Made by a program: the position numbers and the translations under genes. A stretch of DNA of 64,000 nucleotides from Actinomyces massiliensis 4401292 (GTDB lineage: Bacteria > Actinomycetota > Actinomycetes > Actinomycetales > Actinomycetaceae), in assembly GCF_000269805.1 (NCBI RefSeq), contig NZ_JH711481.1:144194-208193 (forward strand). Reading direction: 5' to 3'. The notes below the pieces were generated by a model. It was not told the DNA's origin, did no database searches, and saw only the letters and a list, made by a program, of their open reading frames with translations. The number at the start of each line of letters is the position of its first letter. The first letter of the stretch is position 1. This document shows positions 26,862-35,667 of this stretch, one piece after another.

Positions 26862-27593
26862 TCACGTATGGACCTCGGCGCGGAAACGGTAGCCCACCGA
26901 GGGGACGGTTTCGATGTAGAAGGGGGCGGAGGCGTCGTCGCCCAGGACCTGACGGATCTCCCGCACGCGGTGATCGACGGCTCGCGTCGAGGAGGCGAAG
27001 TCGATGCCCCACAAGGCCGAGAGGAGGGCATCCCGGGTGTGGAGTTCACCCGGATGGCTCATGAGGTAGTCCAGGAGTGTGACCGCCTTCGGAGTCAGGG
27101 AGAGCTCGCGGCCGCGGAGCTCGACACGGCGCGCGGGTCGATACAGGACGAGGTCGCCGGACACGAGGCGGGTCGCGGCGGTCAGCGGCTGCCTGGTTCC
27201 CCGACTGCGACGCAGGACCGCGCGGATGCGGGAGGCGAGCTCGGCGGGGTCAAAGGGCTTGGACAGATAGTCGTCGGCGCCGTCATCGAGAGCGGAGACC
27301 CGCTCGTAGGAGGCATCGACCTGAGTGAGCAGAATGATGGGCGTCCAAGCCCCGCCCGCTCGCACCCGCCGCACTAGCTCCCGCCCGTCCATACGCGGCA
27401 TGAGGACATCGGATACCACGATATCGACCTCGTAGGCGGCCAGAAGATCCAGTGCCTCCACACCGTCCGAGGCCAGCATGACCTGGTACCCGCCGCGCTC
27501 AAGGTAGGGACCGAGAGAGCGGCGGATCGGAGCCTCGTCGTCGACGAGCAGGACCGTGGCGGGCGGGGGAGCCGATGCGGCGGACTGAGTCAC
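26862..27593 (-). CDS. OmpR-family response regulator of the surface-lipoprotein locus
   Basis: Response regulator of 243 residues: receiver domain with LLVDDEAP, phosphoacceptor D62 in VVSDVLMPRMDG and K112 in YLSKPFDP. The winged-helix DNA-binding domain has LTPKAVTLLDYLMSHPGELHTR and a final VPSVGYRFRAEV. The GTG at 27593 begins 7 bp after the stop of DUF3060 lipoprotein B, with GTGAGG five bases before it. This coupling of a lipoprotein with a two-component system suggests the lipoprotein is a sensor accessory or a feedback target. Confidence 0.92.
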   Translation of the reverse strand: MTQSAASAPPPATVLLVDDEAPIRRSLGPYLERGGYQVMLASDGVEALDLLAAYEVDIVVSDVLMPRMDGRELVRRVRAGGAWTPIILLTQVDASYERVSALDDGADDYLSKPFDPAELASRIRAVLRRSRGTRQPLTAATRLVSGDLVLYRPARRVELRGRELSLTPKAVTLLDYLMSHPGELHTRDALLSALWGIDFASSTRAVDHRVREIRQVLGDDASAPFYIETVPSVGYRFRAEVHT

Positions 27594-27600
27594 GAACGCC

Positions 27601-28209
27601 TCACTGAGAGATCTTTCCGGTCGTGCTGCCGGCGCCCTGGTCCTGGATGTCGGGGTCGTCCCCGAGCCAGTGGACGGTAACGCCGGCGCCCTGGATCTGG
27701 AGGTGGTTGATGTCTCGAGCGTAAACGGTGACATTGGCGCCCTGAACGATGAGGGTGTCGACGTCATCGGCGGCAACGATGGCGTTGGCTCCCTGGACCG
27801 TCAGGGTGTCGAGGTCGCCCACCAGGTTGAGAGTCGCACCCTCATCCTGGACCGCGTAGCTGCCGGCGACCTCCCTGCGCTCGCCCTTGTCGAGGATGTT
27901 CTTCCACGCCGAATCGGTGATCGCGGCGTCCTCCGCATCGTCGCCCGCATCGGTGCTGTCATCCTTGTCGTCACCCTTGTCGGTCTTGTCAGTGCCGTCG
28001 CCATCGTGGCCGGCGGAGCTGTCGGGAGACGCGGCGCCGCCGGCACTGGCCGAGGCGGTGGAGCCCGCGTCCGCCTTCTCGGTCTGGGAGGCCGAGGATG
28101 AGGCGGAATCGCCGGAGCCGGAGCCGTTGACGGACATCGAGCAGGCGCCCAGCGACAGAGCCAGGGCCAGAGCAGCGGTACCGGCGAGAGCGGTCTTGGG
28201 GAGGTGCAT
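27601..28209 (-). CDS. DUF3060 lipoprotein B
   Basis: Lipoprotein of 202 residues; signal peptide with lipobox SLGAC (C23). An acidic Asp/Lys/Ser-rich linker (about 45-100) contains repeated DKTDKGDDKDD. The DUF3060 repeats that follow have four similar turns (LNLVGDLDTLTVQGANAIV, VDTLIVQGANVTVYA, INHLQIQGAGVTVHW), consistent with a short beta-solenoid. GAGAGGA precedes the ATG. It is the first gene of an apparent operon with the response regulator, kinase and probably OmpA-type paralogue 2. Confidence 0.87.
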   Translation of the reverse strand: MHLPKTALAGTAALALALSLGACSMSVNGSGSGDSASSSASQTEKADAGSTASASAGGAASPDSSAGHDGDGTDKTDKGDDKDDSTDAGDDAEDAAITDSAWKNILDKGERREVAGSYAVQDEGATLNLVGDLDTLTVQGANAIVAADDVDTLIVQGANVTVYARDINHLQIQGAGVTVHWLGDDPDIQDQGAGSTTGKISQ

Positions 28210-28349
28210 GGCGGTTCCTCTCGGGAATCGGTTGGGGAGTTTGTACGGAGATCACACTACCCGCCCGCTGTCTTGGGGTTGTCGCCGGGCTGTCGCAGGA
28301 CTGCGACCCCGGACGCGATTAATCTCACGGAATCACTAATCCGCCACCC

Positions 28350-28475
28350 CTCCGCCGAGATCGGTCGTACTCCGCGCCGAGATCGGTCGTACTCCGCATC
28401 GAAATCGGTCGCAACCCGTGCCGAGATCGGTCCACTTCCGCATCGAGATCGGTCCACTTCCGCATCGAGTTCGGT
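28350..28475 (-). repeat. 22-bp tandem array 6 (5.7 units, reverse)
   Basis: Units end at 28365, 28387, 28409, 28431, 28453 and 28475. It lies 141 bp upstream of DUF3060 lipoprotein B. With the forward array at 29324 it encloses about 850 bp of lower-GC DNA. Confidence 0.92.
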
Positions 28476-28817
28476 CACTAACACCAGCTGCAAAAACTTT
28501 GAACGGTACCCAAGCAATAGAGACGCACATCGGAAATAGCAGCCCTAACAACAGCTCAACTATTCCGCTCAGTCATGGCGGCGGCCCGCCCGAAGCCGTT
28601 CAGACCCGGTTCCGACGACGACTCACCTCCCCGCCGAGGATCGGCCCCGTCGAGCCCAGCACCCTCATCATCGACGCCGCGATTCGCATGGATGCCTTCC
28701 TCCAAAACCGAAGCCGGTCGTCCCCTCATTGATGAGATGCTTGATGTCGAGGCCGTGGATGAACTAGCAGGCCCAGTAGATCTCGGCGTCAACGATAATT
28801 CCTTGCACGCACGTACA

Positions 28818-28861
28818 TTTCTGCCATTCTTCTGGCAGCAATCCCAGAAGGATGGCAGAAA
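28818..28861. repeat. 18-bp stem-loop, TTTCTG family
   Basis: Arms 28818-28835 and 28844-28861 pair with one mismatch around an 8-base loop. The outer bases TTTCTG/CAGAAA match the apex of hairpins at 24204-24268 and 57608-57701. No flanking gene end is close, which argues against a plain terminator role here. Confidence 0.65.
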
Positions 28862-28922
28862 GAAGCACCCGATTCAATCAGCCTCACAAGGCGAGAGATA
28901 GAGCGCTGCGGATTTCAGCGAT

Positions 28923-29153
28923 TCATTCTTCGTTGCGTTTATCATGCACCCGTTTACCGACACGCGTGGAAATCACCAGATGCTCACGCTCGAGGGAACG
29001 CACGAAGGAAGAGATCGTCGATTGCGCAAGCTGCGCCTTTTCAGTGATCTGACTGACCCATATTCCAACCTCATCCGAAAAAGCACGTCGACTGATCGAT
29101 ATATCCGACATGTAGCCAAGGCTGACGATGCTGATCCGCCCCTGACTCAACAA
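28923..29153 (-). pseudogene. Possible remnant of a winged helix-turn-helix regulator
   Basis: A 76-codon frame includes VSQITEKAQLAQSTISSFVRSLEREHLV, which reads like the MarR/IclR-type recognition region (helix-turn-helix plus wing start). No complete domain surrounds it, upstream sequence in the other frames is low quality, and there is no ribosome binding site. It is best seen as a decayed regulator fragment in lower-GC, probably acquired DNA. Confidence 0.35.
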
Positions 29154-29323
29154 CCAGTACGAGTCCTGCTACCCGCGAGCGTCCTCACTCGTAGCCCGGG
29201 CAGACGCAGGCGGCAGAATGCGCAGCCTCGCCATCTCCGCCATCTCATCAACCGCCCTCATCAAGGCGAGCACCCGAGTACTCCAAGCAATTGCGGCAAT
29301 GTGAATGAGCGCGCAAGGGCCGA

Positions 29324-29406
29324 ACCGATCTCGACGCGGAACTGAACCGATCTCGACGCGGGTTGCGACCGATCTCGACGCGGGTTGCGACCGATCTCGG
29401 CGAGGG
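29324..29406 (+). repeat. 22-bp tandem array 7 (3.8 units, forward)
   Basis: Units start at 29324, 29346, 29368 and 29390; two adjacent units are identical, suggesting recent unit duplication. It ends 42 bp beyond the topA stop codon. Confidence 0.92.
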
Positions 29407-29448
29407 AGGGAGGGGAAAGCACCTCGGGTCAGGTGGGCACGTGCCCGT

Positions 29449-32400
29449 TCAGGACTCCTCGGCCGGGGGCGTCGTCTTCTTGCGAGTGGCCGTCTTCTGG
29501 GCGGTCTTGGTCGACGTCTTCCGGGCGGTCGTTGTCTTCTTGGCCGCCTTCTTGGTCGTCGTCTTCTTCGCCGCGGTCTTGCGGGTGGTGCGCTTCTTGG
29601 CGGGCCCCTTGGCGCGCTTCTCGGCGAGCAGCTCATAAGCGCGCTCGGGGGTGACGGTGGCCGGGTCGTCCCCGCGCCGCAGGGTCACGTTGGTCTGGCC
29701 GTCGGTGAAGTACGGCCCGAAGCGGCCGTCCTTGATGACGACGGGCCGCCCGGACTCCGGATCCTCCCCGAGCTCGCGCAGCGGACCGCGCGCGGCCGCC
29801 TGACCGCGACGCCGCTTGGGCTGCGCGAAGAGCTCCAGGGCCTGCTCGAGGGTCACCGTGAAGATCTGCTCCTCGGTCTCCAGAGACCGCGAATCCGTCC
29901 CCTTCTTCAGATACGGGCCATAACGGCCGTTCTGAGCGGTGATGTCGACGCCCTCGGCGTCCTGGCCGACGATGCGCGGCAGACTCAGCAGATCGAGGGC
30001 CTGCTCAAGGGTGACCGTGGCCAGAGTCATCGTCTTCAGCAGGCTTGCCGTACGGGGTTTGGGCTTGGCGGCCTTCTTGGCCCGGGTCGTCCTCGTGGTC
30101 TTGCCGGTCTTCCCGGCCTTCTCCCCCGACGCGGCACTCTCCGTGGAGGCGGCCTCCTCGGACGGCTCGGGAAGCACTTCGGTGACGTAGGGCCCATAGC
30201 GGCCGTCCTTGGCGATGATCGTGTGCCCGGTGGCCGGATCGACGCCGAGCTCGCGGCCGTCGTCGGCGGCGCGCTCGAACAGCTCACGGGCCTTGGCCAC
30301 GGTGAGCTCATCGGGGGCGACGTCGGCGGGCACGTTGGCCCGCTTGCCCTCGTCATCCTCCAGGTAGGGCCCGTAACGCCCCACCCTCAGAGTGATGCCC
30401 TCGCCGATCTCGATGGAGTTGACGGCCCGGGCGTCGATCTCGCCCAGGTTCTCCACCAGGGCCTTGAGACCCTGCTCGACGTCCGCCTGTACGGCATCGG
30501 CGGGCCCGACGTCGGCGCCCCCGACCGCGAGCGCCTGCGAGCCCTGCCCGAAGTAGAAGCGGGTGAGCCAGTCGATCCGATCCTCCTGTCCGGCGGCGAT
30601 GCGGTCGAGGTCGGCCTCCATGGAAGCGGTGAAGTCGTAGTCGACCAGCTCGGTGAAGTTCTCCTCCAGCAGGCGGGTGACCGCGAAGGCGAGCCAGGTG
30701 GGCACGAGGGCCTGGCCGCGGTGCTCCACATATCCGCGGTCCGAGATCGTGGACATGGTGGCCGCATAGGTCGAGGGACGGCCGATCTCGCGCTCCTCCA
30801 GGGCCTTGACCAGGGAGGCCTCGGTGTAGCGCGGCGGCGGGGTGGTCTCGTGGCCGGAGGCCTCGGCGGACAGGGCGGAAAGATCATCGCCGGCGCTCAT
30901 CGCCGGCAGGCGCACGTCCTTGTCGCTCTTGGCGCCGGCCTTGCCGCCGGCCCCGGTAGACCCGGTGGACCCAGTGGACCCGGCGGACTCGGACTCGTAG
31001 CGCTCGGCGTCGCGCCCCTCCTCGTAGGCGGCGAGGAATCCGCGGAACGTGATGACGGTGCCGGAGGCGGTGAAGCCGGCCGTCGAGAAGGTCAGGCCCG
31101 CATCCCGCGAGACCCCGCCGGCGGGCTTCAGGGGGACCTCGACTCTCACGGTGGCGGTCGAGCCGACGGCGTCGGCCATCTGCGAGGCGACGGTGCGCTT
31201 CCAGATGAGCTCATAGAGGCGGAACTGAGCGCCGGCGAGCTGATCCGAGACCTGAGCCGGAGTGCGGAAGTGGTCCCCGGCGGGGCGAATGGCCTCGTGG
31301 GCCTCCTGCGCGCCCTTGGACTTCGCGGCGTAGATGCGCGGCTTGGCGGGCACGTACTCGGCCCCGTACAGCTCGGCGACCTGCGCGCGCGCCGCTGCCA
31401 CCGCCTGGCCGGACAGCACGGTGGAGTCGGTTCGCATATAGGTGATGAAACCGTTCTCGTACAGCCCCTGCGCCACCCGCATGGTTTCGCGCGGATTCAT
31501 GCGCAGCTTGCGCGACGCCTCCTGCTGGAGGGTGGAGGTGGTGAAGGGGGCGGCCGGACGGCGCTTGTAGGGCTTCTCCTCGACCTCCGCCACGCGCGGA
31601 CGGCCACGGCCGACGGCGTCGGCCACCGCCTTGGCCCCGCCCTCGTGCAGATGAACGGTGCCGGCCTTGACCGCGGCCGGGCGGAGCCCGCCGGCATCGG
31701 TGAAGTCGCGCCCCGTGGCCACGCGGCGCCCGTCCAGGGTCGCCAGGCGGGCGGTGAAGGCGTTCGCGCGGCGGGCATCCGCATCCTCGGAGATCGACGA
31801 CGCACCTGCCCCCGGCAAGGCGGCGAACTCAGCCTCGACGCCCCAGTATCCTGCCGAGACGAAGGCCATGCGCTCGCGCTCGCGCTCGACGACCAGCCGC
31901 GTGGCCACCGACTGCACCCGGCCGGCGGACAGACCCGCGCGGACCTTGCGCCACAGCACGGGGCTGACCTCATAGCCGACCAGGCGGTCCAGGATGCGGC
32001 GGGTCTCCTGAGCGTCCACCAGATGAATGTCCAGATCCCGGGTGCTGGCCAGCGCCCGGGTGACGGCCTCCTTCGTGATCTCCGTGAACGTCATCCGCCG
32101 CACGGGCACTTTGGGCTTGAGAACCTGGAGGAGGTGCCAGGCGATGGCCTCGCCCTCGCGGTCGTCATCTGTTGCCAGGTAGAGCTCTTCAGCGCCCTTG
32201 AGGGCCTTGCGGAGTTGGGTGACCGTCTTCTTCTTATCGGGATTGACGACGTAATAGGGCTTGAAGCCGTCTTCGACGTCGACCGCGAACTTCCCGTAGG
32301 GGCCCTTCTTCTCCGCGGGCGGCAGCTCGGAGGGCTGAGCCAGATCACGGATATGGCCGACGGAGGCCTCGACGTCGAACTCCGCGCCAAGGTACGCGGC

Positions 32401-32451
32401 AATAGAGCGGACCTTGTTGGGGGACTCGACGATGACAAGCTTGGTGGACAC
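29449..32451 (-). CDS. topA: DNA topoisomerase I
   Basis: Type IA topoisomerase of 1000 residues that relaxes negative supercoils. The Toprim domain begins VIVESPNKVRSIAAYLG and includes YLATDDDREGEAIAWHL. The catalytic tyrosine is Y338 in GFITYMRTDST. The C-terminal half has four topoisomerase repeats (GRYGPYLEDD, GRYGPYVTEV, GRYGPYLKKG, GRFGPYFTDG) and ends in a long Lys/Thr-rich tail, as in other actinobacteria. Two low-complexity inserts are present (about residue 490 and 780). The GTG at 32451 matches homologues beginning STKLVIVESP. The usual downstream neighbour tmk is displaced by about 13 kb. Confidence 0.97.
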   Translation of the reverse strand: MSTKLVIVESPNKVRSIAAYLGAEFDVEASVGHIRDLAQPSELPPAEKKGPYGKFAVDVEDGFKPYYVVNPDKKKTVTQLRKALKGAEELYLATDDDREGEAIAWHLLQVLKPKVPVRRMTFTEITKEAVTRALASTRDLDIHLVDAQETRRILDRLVGYEVSPVLWRKVRAGLSAGRVQSVATRLVVERERERMAFVSAGYWGVEAEFAALPGAGASSISEDADARRANAFTARLATLDGRRVATGRDFTDAGGLRPAAVKAGTVHLHEGGAKAVADAVGRGRPRVAEVEEKPYKRRPAAPFTTSTLQQEASRKLRMNPRETMRVAQGLYENGFITYMRTDSTVLSGQAVAAARAQVAELYGAEYVPAKPRIYAAKSKGAQEAHEAIRPAGDHFRTPAQVSDQLAGAQFRLYELIWKRTVASQMADAVGSTATVRVEVPLKPAGGVSRDAGLTFSTAGFTASGTVITFRGFLAAYEEGRDAERYESESAGSTGSTGSTGAGGKAGAKSDKDVRLPAMSAGDDLSALSAEASGHETTPPPRYTEASLVKALEEREIGRPSTYAATMSTISDRGYVEHRGQALVPTWLAFAVTRLLEENFTELVDYDFTASMEADLDRIAAGQEDRIDWLTRFYFGQGSQALAVGGADVGPADAVQADVEQGLKALVENLGEIDARAVNSIEIGEGITLRVGRYGPYLEDDEGKRANVPADVAPDELTVAKARELFERAADDGRELGVDPATGHTIIAKDGRYGPYVTEVLPEPSEEAASTESAASGEKAGKTGKTTRTTRAKKAAKPKPRTASLLKTMTLATVTLEQALDLLSLPRIVGQDAEGVDITAQNGRYGPYLKKGTDSRSLETEEQIFTVTLEQALELFAQPKRRRGQAAARGPLRELGEDPESGRPVVIKDGRFGPYFTDGQTNVTLRRGDDPATVTPERAYELLAEKRAKGPAKKRTTRKTAAKKTTTKKAAKKTTTARKTSTKTAQKTATRKKTTPPAEES

Positions 32452-32596
32452 GGCTGCCTTCCTCGCGTTTCTTCCGACGACACCGCACCACACGGGGGCC
32501 GCTCGGAGATGCCGGAGGCCGCCGGGAGGCCTCCTGCGGGCGACTGTAACGCATCGTCGGGGACATCACCCGGGTTCGTCTTCTGACGGCTGAGCC

Positions 32597-32632
32597 GCCG
32601 TCGCGGGTGGGCTCGAGCCCACCCGCGACGGC
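32597..32632 (-). terminator. 36-bp perfect palindrome downstream of the PAS genes
   Basis: GCCGTCGCGGGTGGGCTC (32597-32614) and its exact complement form an 18-bp stem with no loop, 83 bp after the stop of the second PAS gene and 145 bp before topA. No T-run follows, but position and strength suggest termination of the PAS operon. Confidence 0.6.
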
Positions 32633-32715
32633 GTTCGACGAGTCCGCCGACCGGGCCCGGCGGCTCATCGGTCAGGCGCTCGTCATTCGCTCCTCAGCTG
32701 CTCGTCAACCGCTCG

Positions 32716-34035
32716 TCAGCCGATTTCAGCCAGAGCCGAGCGGAGCACCTGGATGCGCTGATGGATGACGTTCTCGTCGAAGGGCAGGTGCAGGCCGCGA
32801 CACTCGGCGGCGAGCGCCGCCAAGCCGCGCACCTCGGGCGTCCCGCGCTCGGCGAGGGCCGCCGCCTGAGCGACATTGACAGAGGCTCCCATGCCGCCAT
32901 GACGGTCCACCCAGCGGCTCAGACGGCGCACCATGCGGTCCAGACTCGGGGTGATCGCGCCCAACTCGGCGTCGAGGGCGGTCACACCCTCCTCCACCTC
33001 GACGCACAACGGTCCGAGACGGGAGAAACCATCCTCAAGAGCCTCGCACAGATCGCGGATCGACCCCGCCGGGTCCTCCTCGCTGCCGTCCAGGACGGAG
33101 CGGGCGAAGCGCCCGACCATGAGCGTGAGCAGACGCATGAGCGCCACCGAGAAGCGCAGCTCGAGCACCGATTGGCGCAGGGCATCCATACGATCGGGCA
33201 GAGCGCGCAGCGCGGGCGTGGCGGTTGCGGACAGCTCGATGATCTGCGAGGCCAGCGCATCCGTCCTGTCCATGACATTGAGGGTGCGCCCGCCCACGAC
33301 CCGGCCGAAGGACTCGGCACGATCGGCCACGTCGAGAAGCGTGCCCTTGGTGTCCGCCAGAGAGGTCAGCAGCCTCAGGTACTCCTCGAGCTCGAAGACG
33401 AGCAGGTTGGTGTCCTTCTCGATATGGCCGACGACCGTCAGGATCTGGGTCACGGGACCGGAGACCGGCGGTGGGGGCGGTACGCGCACGCCCGTGGAGA
33501 CCAGGGTGGAGACCTCGCGGGGCAGCTGCGCCAGCGTCATCGCATGGAGGGAGGTGATGCCGATGGCGCCGAGCTCGCGCGTCAGGTCGTCCGCACCGTA
33601 GTCGCCGATCTGGCGCCGCGAGGCGCCGCGCGCGGCCACCTCGCGCTCCTTGGCGCGCACGGAGCGGTAGACCTGCTCCGTGGCCTGCTGAGTAGCGGCG
33701 TCGAGCGGCTTGGTGCGCACCGAGAGATATCCGCCGCTGATCGGCACGATCGTGGCGAAAACACGATAGTCGAGGCCGTCCGCCGCGCGATTGACCACGT
33801 AGGCGCACACCGGCAGACCGGCCTGAAGATCGTTCCACATGAGCCTGAAGACGCCCGCGGGCATATCCAGGTGCCTGATGATGTTGTGGGGCGATTTGAT
33901 GAGCCGATCGCGGCTGTAGCGCGACAGGCTGTCGAAAGTGCGGTTGGTCCGCAGAATGACGCCCTTGTCATCGGTTGTCGAGAAGAAGATGTCGTCCGGT
34001 TCGAAGAACCGCTCATACCCGACCTGAGACTCCAC
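32716..34035 (-). CDS. PAS-domain protein with helical C-terminus (Aer-type PAS), copy 2
   Basis: Cytoplasmic protein of 439 residues. Residues 8-115 form a PAS domain of the Aer redox-sensor type: DDIFFSTTDDKGVI, SPHNIIRHLDMPAGVFRLMW and GYLSVRTKP. The remaining 320 residues are mostly amphipathic helix with no transmembrane segment, HAMP, receptor signalling tip or enzymatic domain. GAGAGGA stands five bases before the GTG start. It lies 63 bp downstream of a paralogue and is probably co-transcribed. The PAS type suggests flavin-based redox sensing; output and partner are unknown. Confidence 0.82.
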   Translation of the reverse strand: MESQVGYERFFEPDDIFFSTTDDKGVILRTNRTFDSLSRYSRDRLIKSPHNIIRHLDMPAGVFRLMWNDLQAGLPVCAYVVNRAADGLDYRVFATIVPISGGYLSVRTKPLDAATQQATEQVYRSVRAKEREVAARGASRRQIGDYGADDLTRELGAIGITSLHAMTLAQLPREVSTLVSTGVRVPPPPPVSGPVTQILTVVGHIEKDTNLLVFELEEYLRLLTSLADTKGTLLDVADRAESFGRVVGGRTLNVMDRTDALASQIIELSATATPALRALPDRMDALRQSVLELRFSVALMRLLTLMVGRFARSVLDGSEEDPAGSIRDLCEALEDGFSRLGPLCVEVEEGVTALDAELGAITPSLDRMVRRLSRWVDRHGGMGASVNVAQAAALAERGTPEVRGLAALAAECRGLHLPFDENVIHQRIQVLRSALAEIG

Positions 34036-34098
34036 GTCTGTCCTCTCTTGAATACTCGTTGCTCGTCATCGCACGCGCCGGCGTACGAAGGCGGCCTC

Positions 34099-35451
34099 TC
34101 ATACCAACCCAGCAATCGCGCTAGAAATCGACTTGCTAGCATCAGCCATAGCAGCAGCATTATATGAGAGGTCCAGGCCTCGGCAACGAGCGGCGAGCAC
34201 CGCCAGCGAGGACATCTCCGGGAAACCCTTATTCGACAGTCCTTCCGCCTCACCCAGGAGCGCCAGAACATCGCCCTCAACACCCTCGCGCAGAGAGGCG
34301 TGCTCACTCTGGAGCGCTCGCAACCAGCGATCGAAAGGACGCCTCGTGCGGTCGAGGTCGGATACGACGAGGCGCATGGAGCTGTCGAGCGCATCGCGCC
34401 GGGAGCCGACCTCTTCGCAGGCGGCGCCGACGGCTTCCAGATCGGCATCGAGGGCGCGATGCAGATCGGCCATCGCAGCCGGAACGTCCTCCTCCGTGCC
34501 ATCGACAACCGCGGCGGCGTACGAGCCGAGCACCAGCGTGTGCAACCGCATGAGAGAGGCGCGGAAGCTCAGTGCCTGCACGGCCCGGTACAGCTCGACG
34601 ACCGTCACGGTCAGCCCCGTGAGCTGCTCGACGGCGTGACTGGTGCGCTCCGCCACGCGCTGAGCGACGCCGGGCACCGAGGATTCCGGGTCCTGGCTGT
34701 CGAACATGGCGACGAGCTCGCCGATGCGGCGCGCCTGGTCGATGATCGCGGGAGCCTCCTGCATCCAGGCGCCCAAGCCGTCGAGAAGCGAGCGGTAGCC
34801 GCTCATCTGCCCCACAAGCGTGTCGCTGTCGCGCTCGATGCTCTTAGCGCAGTCGAGGATCGTGGCGGCGGCCCCATCCATCTCCTCTCGACGCGGAACA
34901 CGCACGCGCTTCTTGATCAGCAGCACGGCCTCGGTGGGCAGAGACGCCGTGCTGAAGGCCGACAGGGAGGAGAATCCCAGAGAGTCGAGCTCGGCCAGCA
35001 GGGCCTCAGCCCCCTTCTCGGCCACCTCGCGGCGCGAAGCGCCCTGCTCGGCCGCCTCGCGCTCAAGGGCGCGCACGCGTCCGTAGACCTCGCGAACCGC
35101 GGCGAACGTGCTCTCATCGAAGGGCTTGGTGCGCACCGAGACGTAGCCCTCCTCGATGGCGGTCACCGTCGCGAAGACCCAGTAGTCGCGGCCGTCCCCG
35201 GCACGATTGAGCACATAGGTGCACACGGGCTTCCCGGCCTCGAGGTCATCCCACATGAGCTTGAAGACGCCGGCCGGCATGTCATCATGACGAATGATGT
35301 TGTGCGGAGCGCCGACCATCTCTTCGCGCGGGTGGCGCGCGAGAGTCATAAAGGTCTGGTTTGCATTGCGGATGACGCCTTTGAGATCAGTGGTCGAGAA
35401 GAAGACGTCCTCGGCGTCGAAGAGGCGCTCATTGCCCTGGATGGTTTCCAC
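34099..35451 (-). CDS. PAS-domain protein with helical C-terminus (Aer-type PAS), copy 1
   Basis: Protein of 450 residues, paralogous to the gene downstream. The PAS domain has DVFFSTTDLKGVI, APHNIIRHDDMPAGVFKLMW and GYVSVRTKPFDE, followed by REAAEQGASRREVAEKGAEALLAEL-like helices and a long helical region ending in a shared LAARCRGLDL block (AAECRGLHL in the paralogue). No membrane or methyl-accepting region is visible. The GTG start is divergent from a response regulator gene 216 bp away, which contains a candidate operator. The cell shows no flagellar or chemotaxis genes here, so the role may be control of the adjacent two-component system. Confidence 0.82.
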   Translation of the reverse strand: METIQGNERLFDAEDVFFSTTDLKGVIRNANQTFMTLARHPREEMVGAPHNIIRHDDMPAGVFKLMWDDLEAGKPVCTYVLNRAGDGRDYWVFATVTAIEEGYVSVRTKPFDESTFAAVREVYGRVRALEREAAEQGASRREVAEKGAEALLAELDSLGFSSLSAFSTASLPTEAVLLIKKRVRVPRREEMDGAAATILDCAKSIERDSDTLVGQMSGYRSLLDGLGAWMQEAPAIIDQARRIGELVAMFDSQDPESSVPGVAQRVAERTSHAVEQLTGLTVTVVELYRAVQALSFRASLMRLHTLVLGSYAAAVVDGTEEDVPAAMADLHRALDADLEAVGAACEEVGSRRDALDSSMRLVVSDLDRTRRPFDRWLRALQSEHASLREGVEGDVLALLGEAEGLSNKGFPEMSSLAVLAARCRGLDLSYNAAAMADASKSISSAIAGLV

Positions 35452-35533
35452 GCAGTGTCCCGGTACGGTAGAAGTGAAATCTATGCATCTGTAAGCCTGC
35501 CTCAGGCACAGCTCCGGCGCACACTCTTCAATG

Positions 35534-35549
35534 GTTACAAAGATGTAAC
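35534..35549. promoter_or_regulatory. Palindrome GTTACA-N4-TGTAAC between PAS gene and response regulator
   Basis: A perfect 6-bp inverted pair with a 4-base spacer (GTTACAAAGATGTAAC) lies midway between divergent genes (83 bp from the PAS start, 118 bp from the regulator start). It is a plausible binding site for the neighbouring OmpR-type regulator or another dimeric regulator. Confidence 0.45.
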
Positions 35550-35667
35550 GCGGCCTCTAAATGCCCCATAAGCGGTTAATATCACACCGCACACACAACC
35601 CTTCTTCGCCATTAAAGGGACGCCCGTCACACAGTTCTGGCACAGGAAACTCTTGTTGGATAGCCGT

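Larger units (their letters stand above)
28350..29406. mobile_element. Candidate composite repeat element C (inverted arrays around lower-GC DNA)
   Basis: As in elements A and B, a reverse array on the left and a forward array on the right face each other, but the interior (28476-29323) is not the A/B core. It has lower GC than the surroundings, a hairpin at 28818-28861 and a degraded helix-turn-helix reading frame at 28923-29153. No intact gene is seen. Whether it moved as a unit is speculative. Confidence 0.35.

Noticed and set aside
28556-28901. Possible toxin-antitoxin remnant (frames on both strands)
   Set aside because: Neither frame shows a PIN, HTH or other toxin or antitoxin motif strong enough to support it.
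29305-32586. Very long open frame on the plus strand opposite topA
   Set aside because: topA is strongly supported on the other strand. Long antisense openness is a by-product of high-GC codon use, and the product has no recognisable domain.
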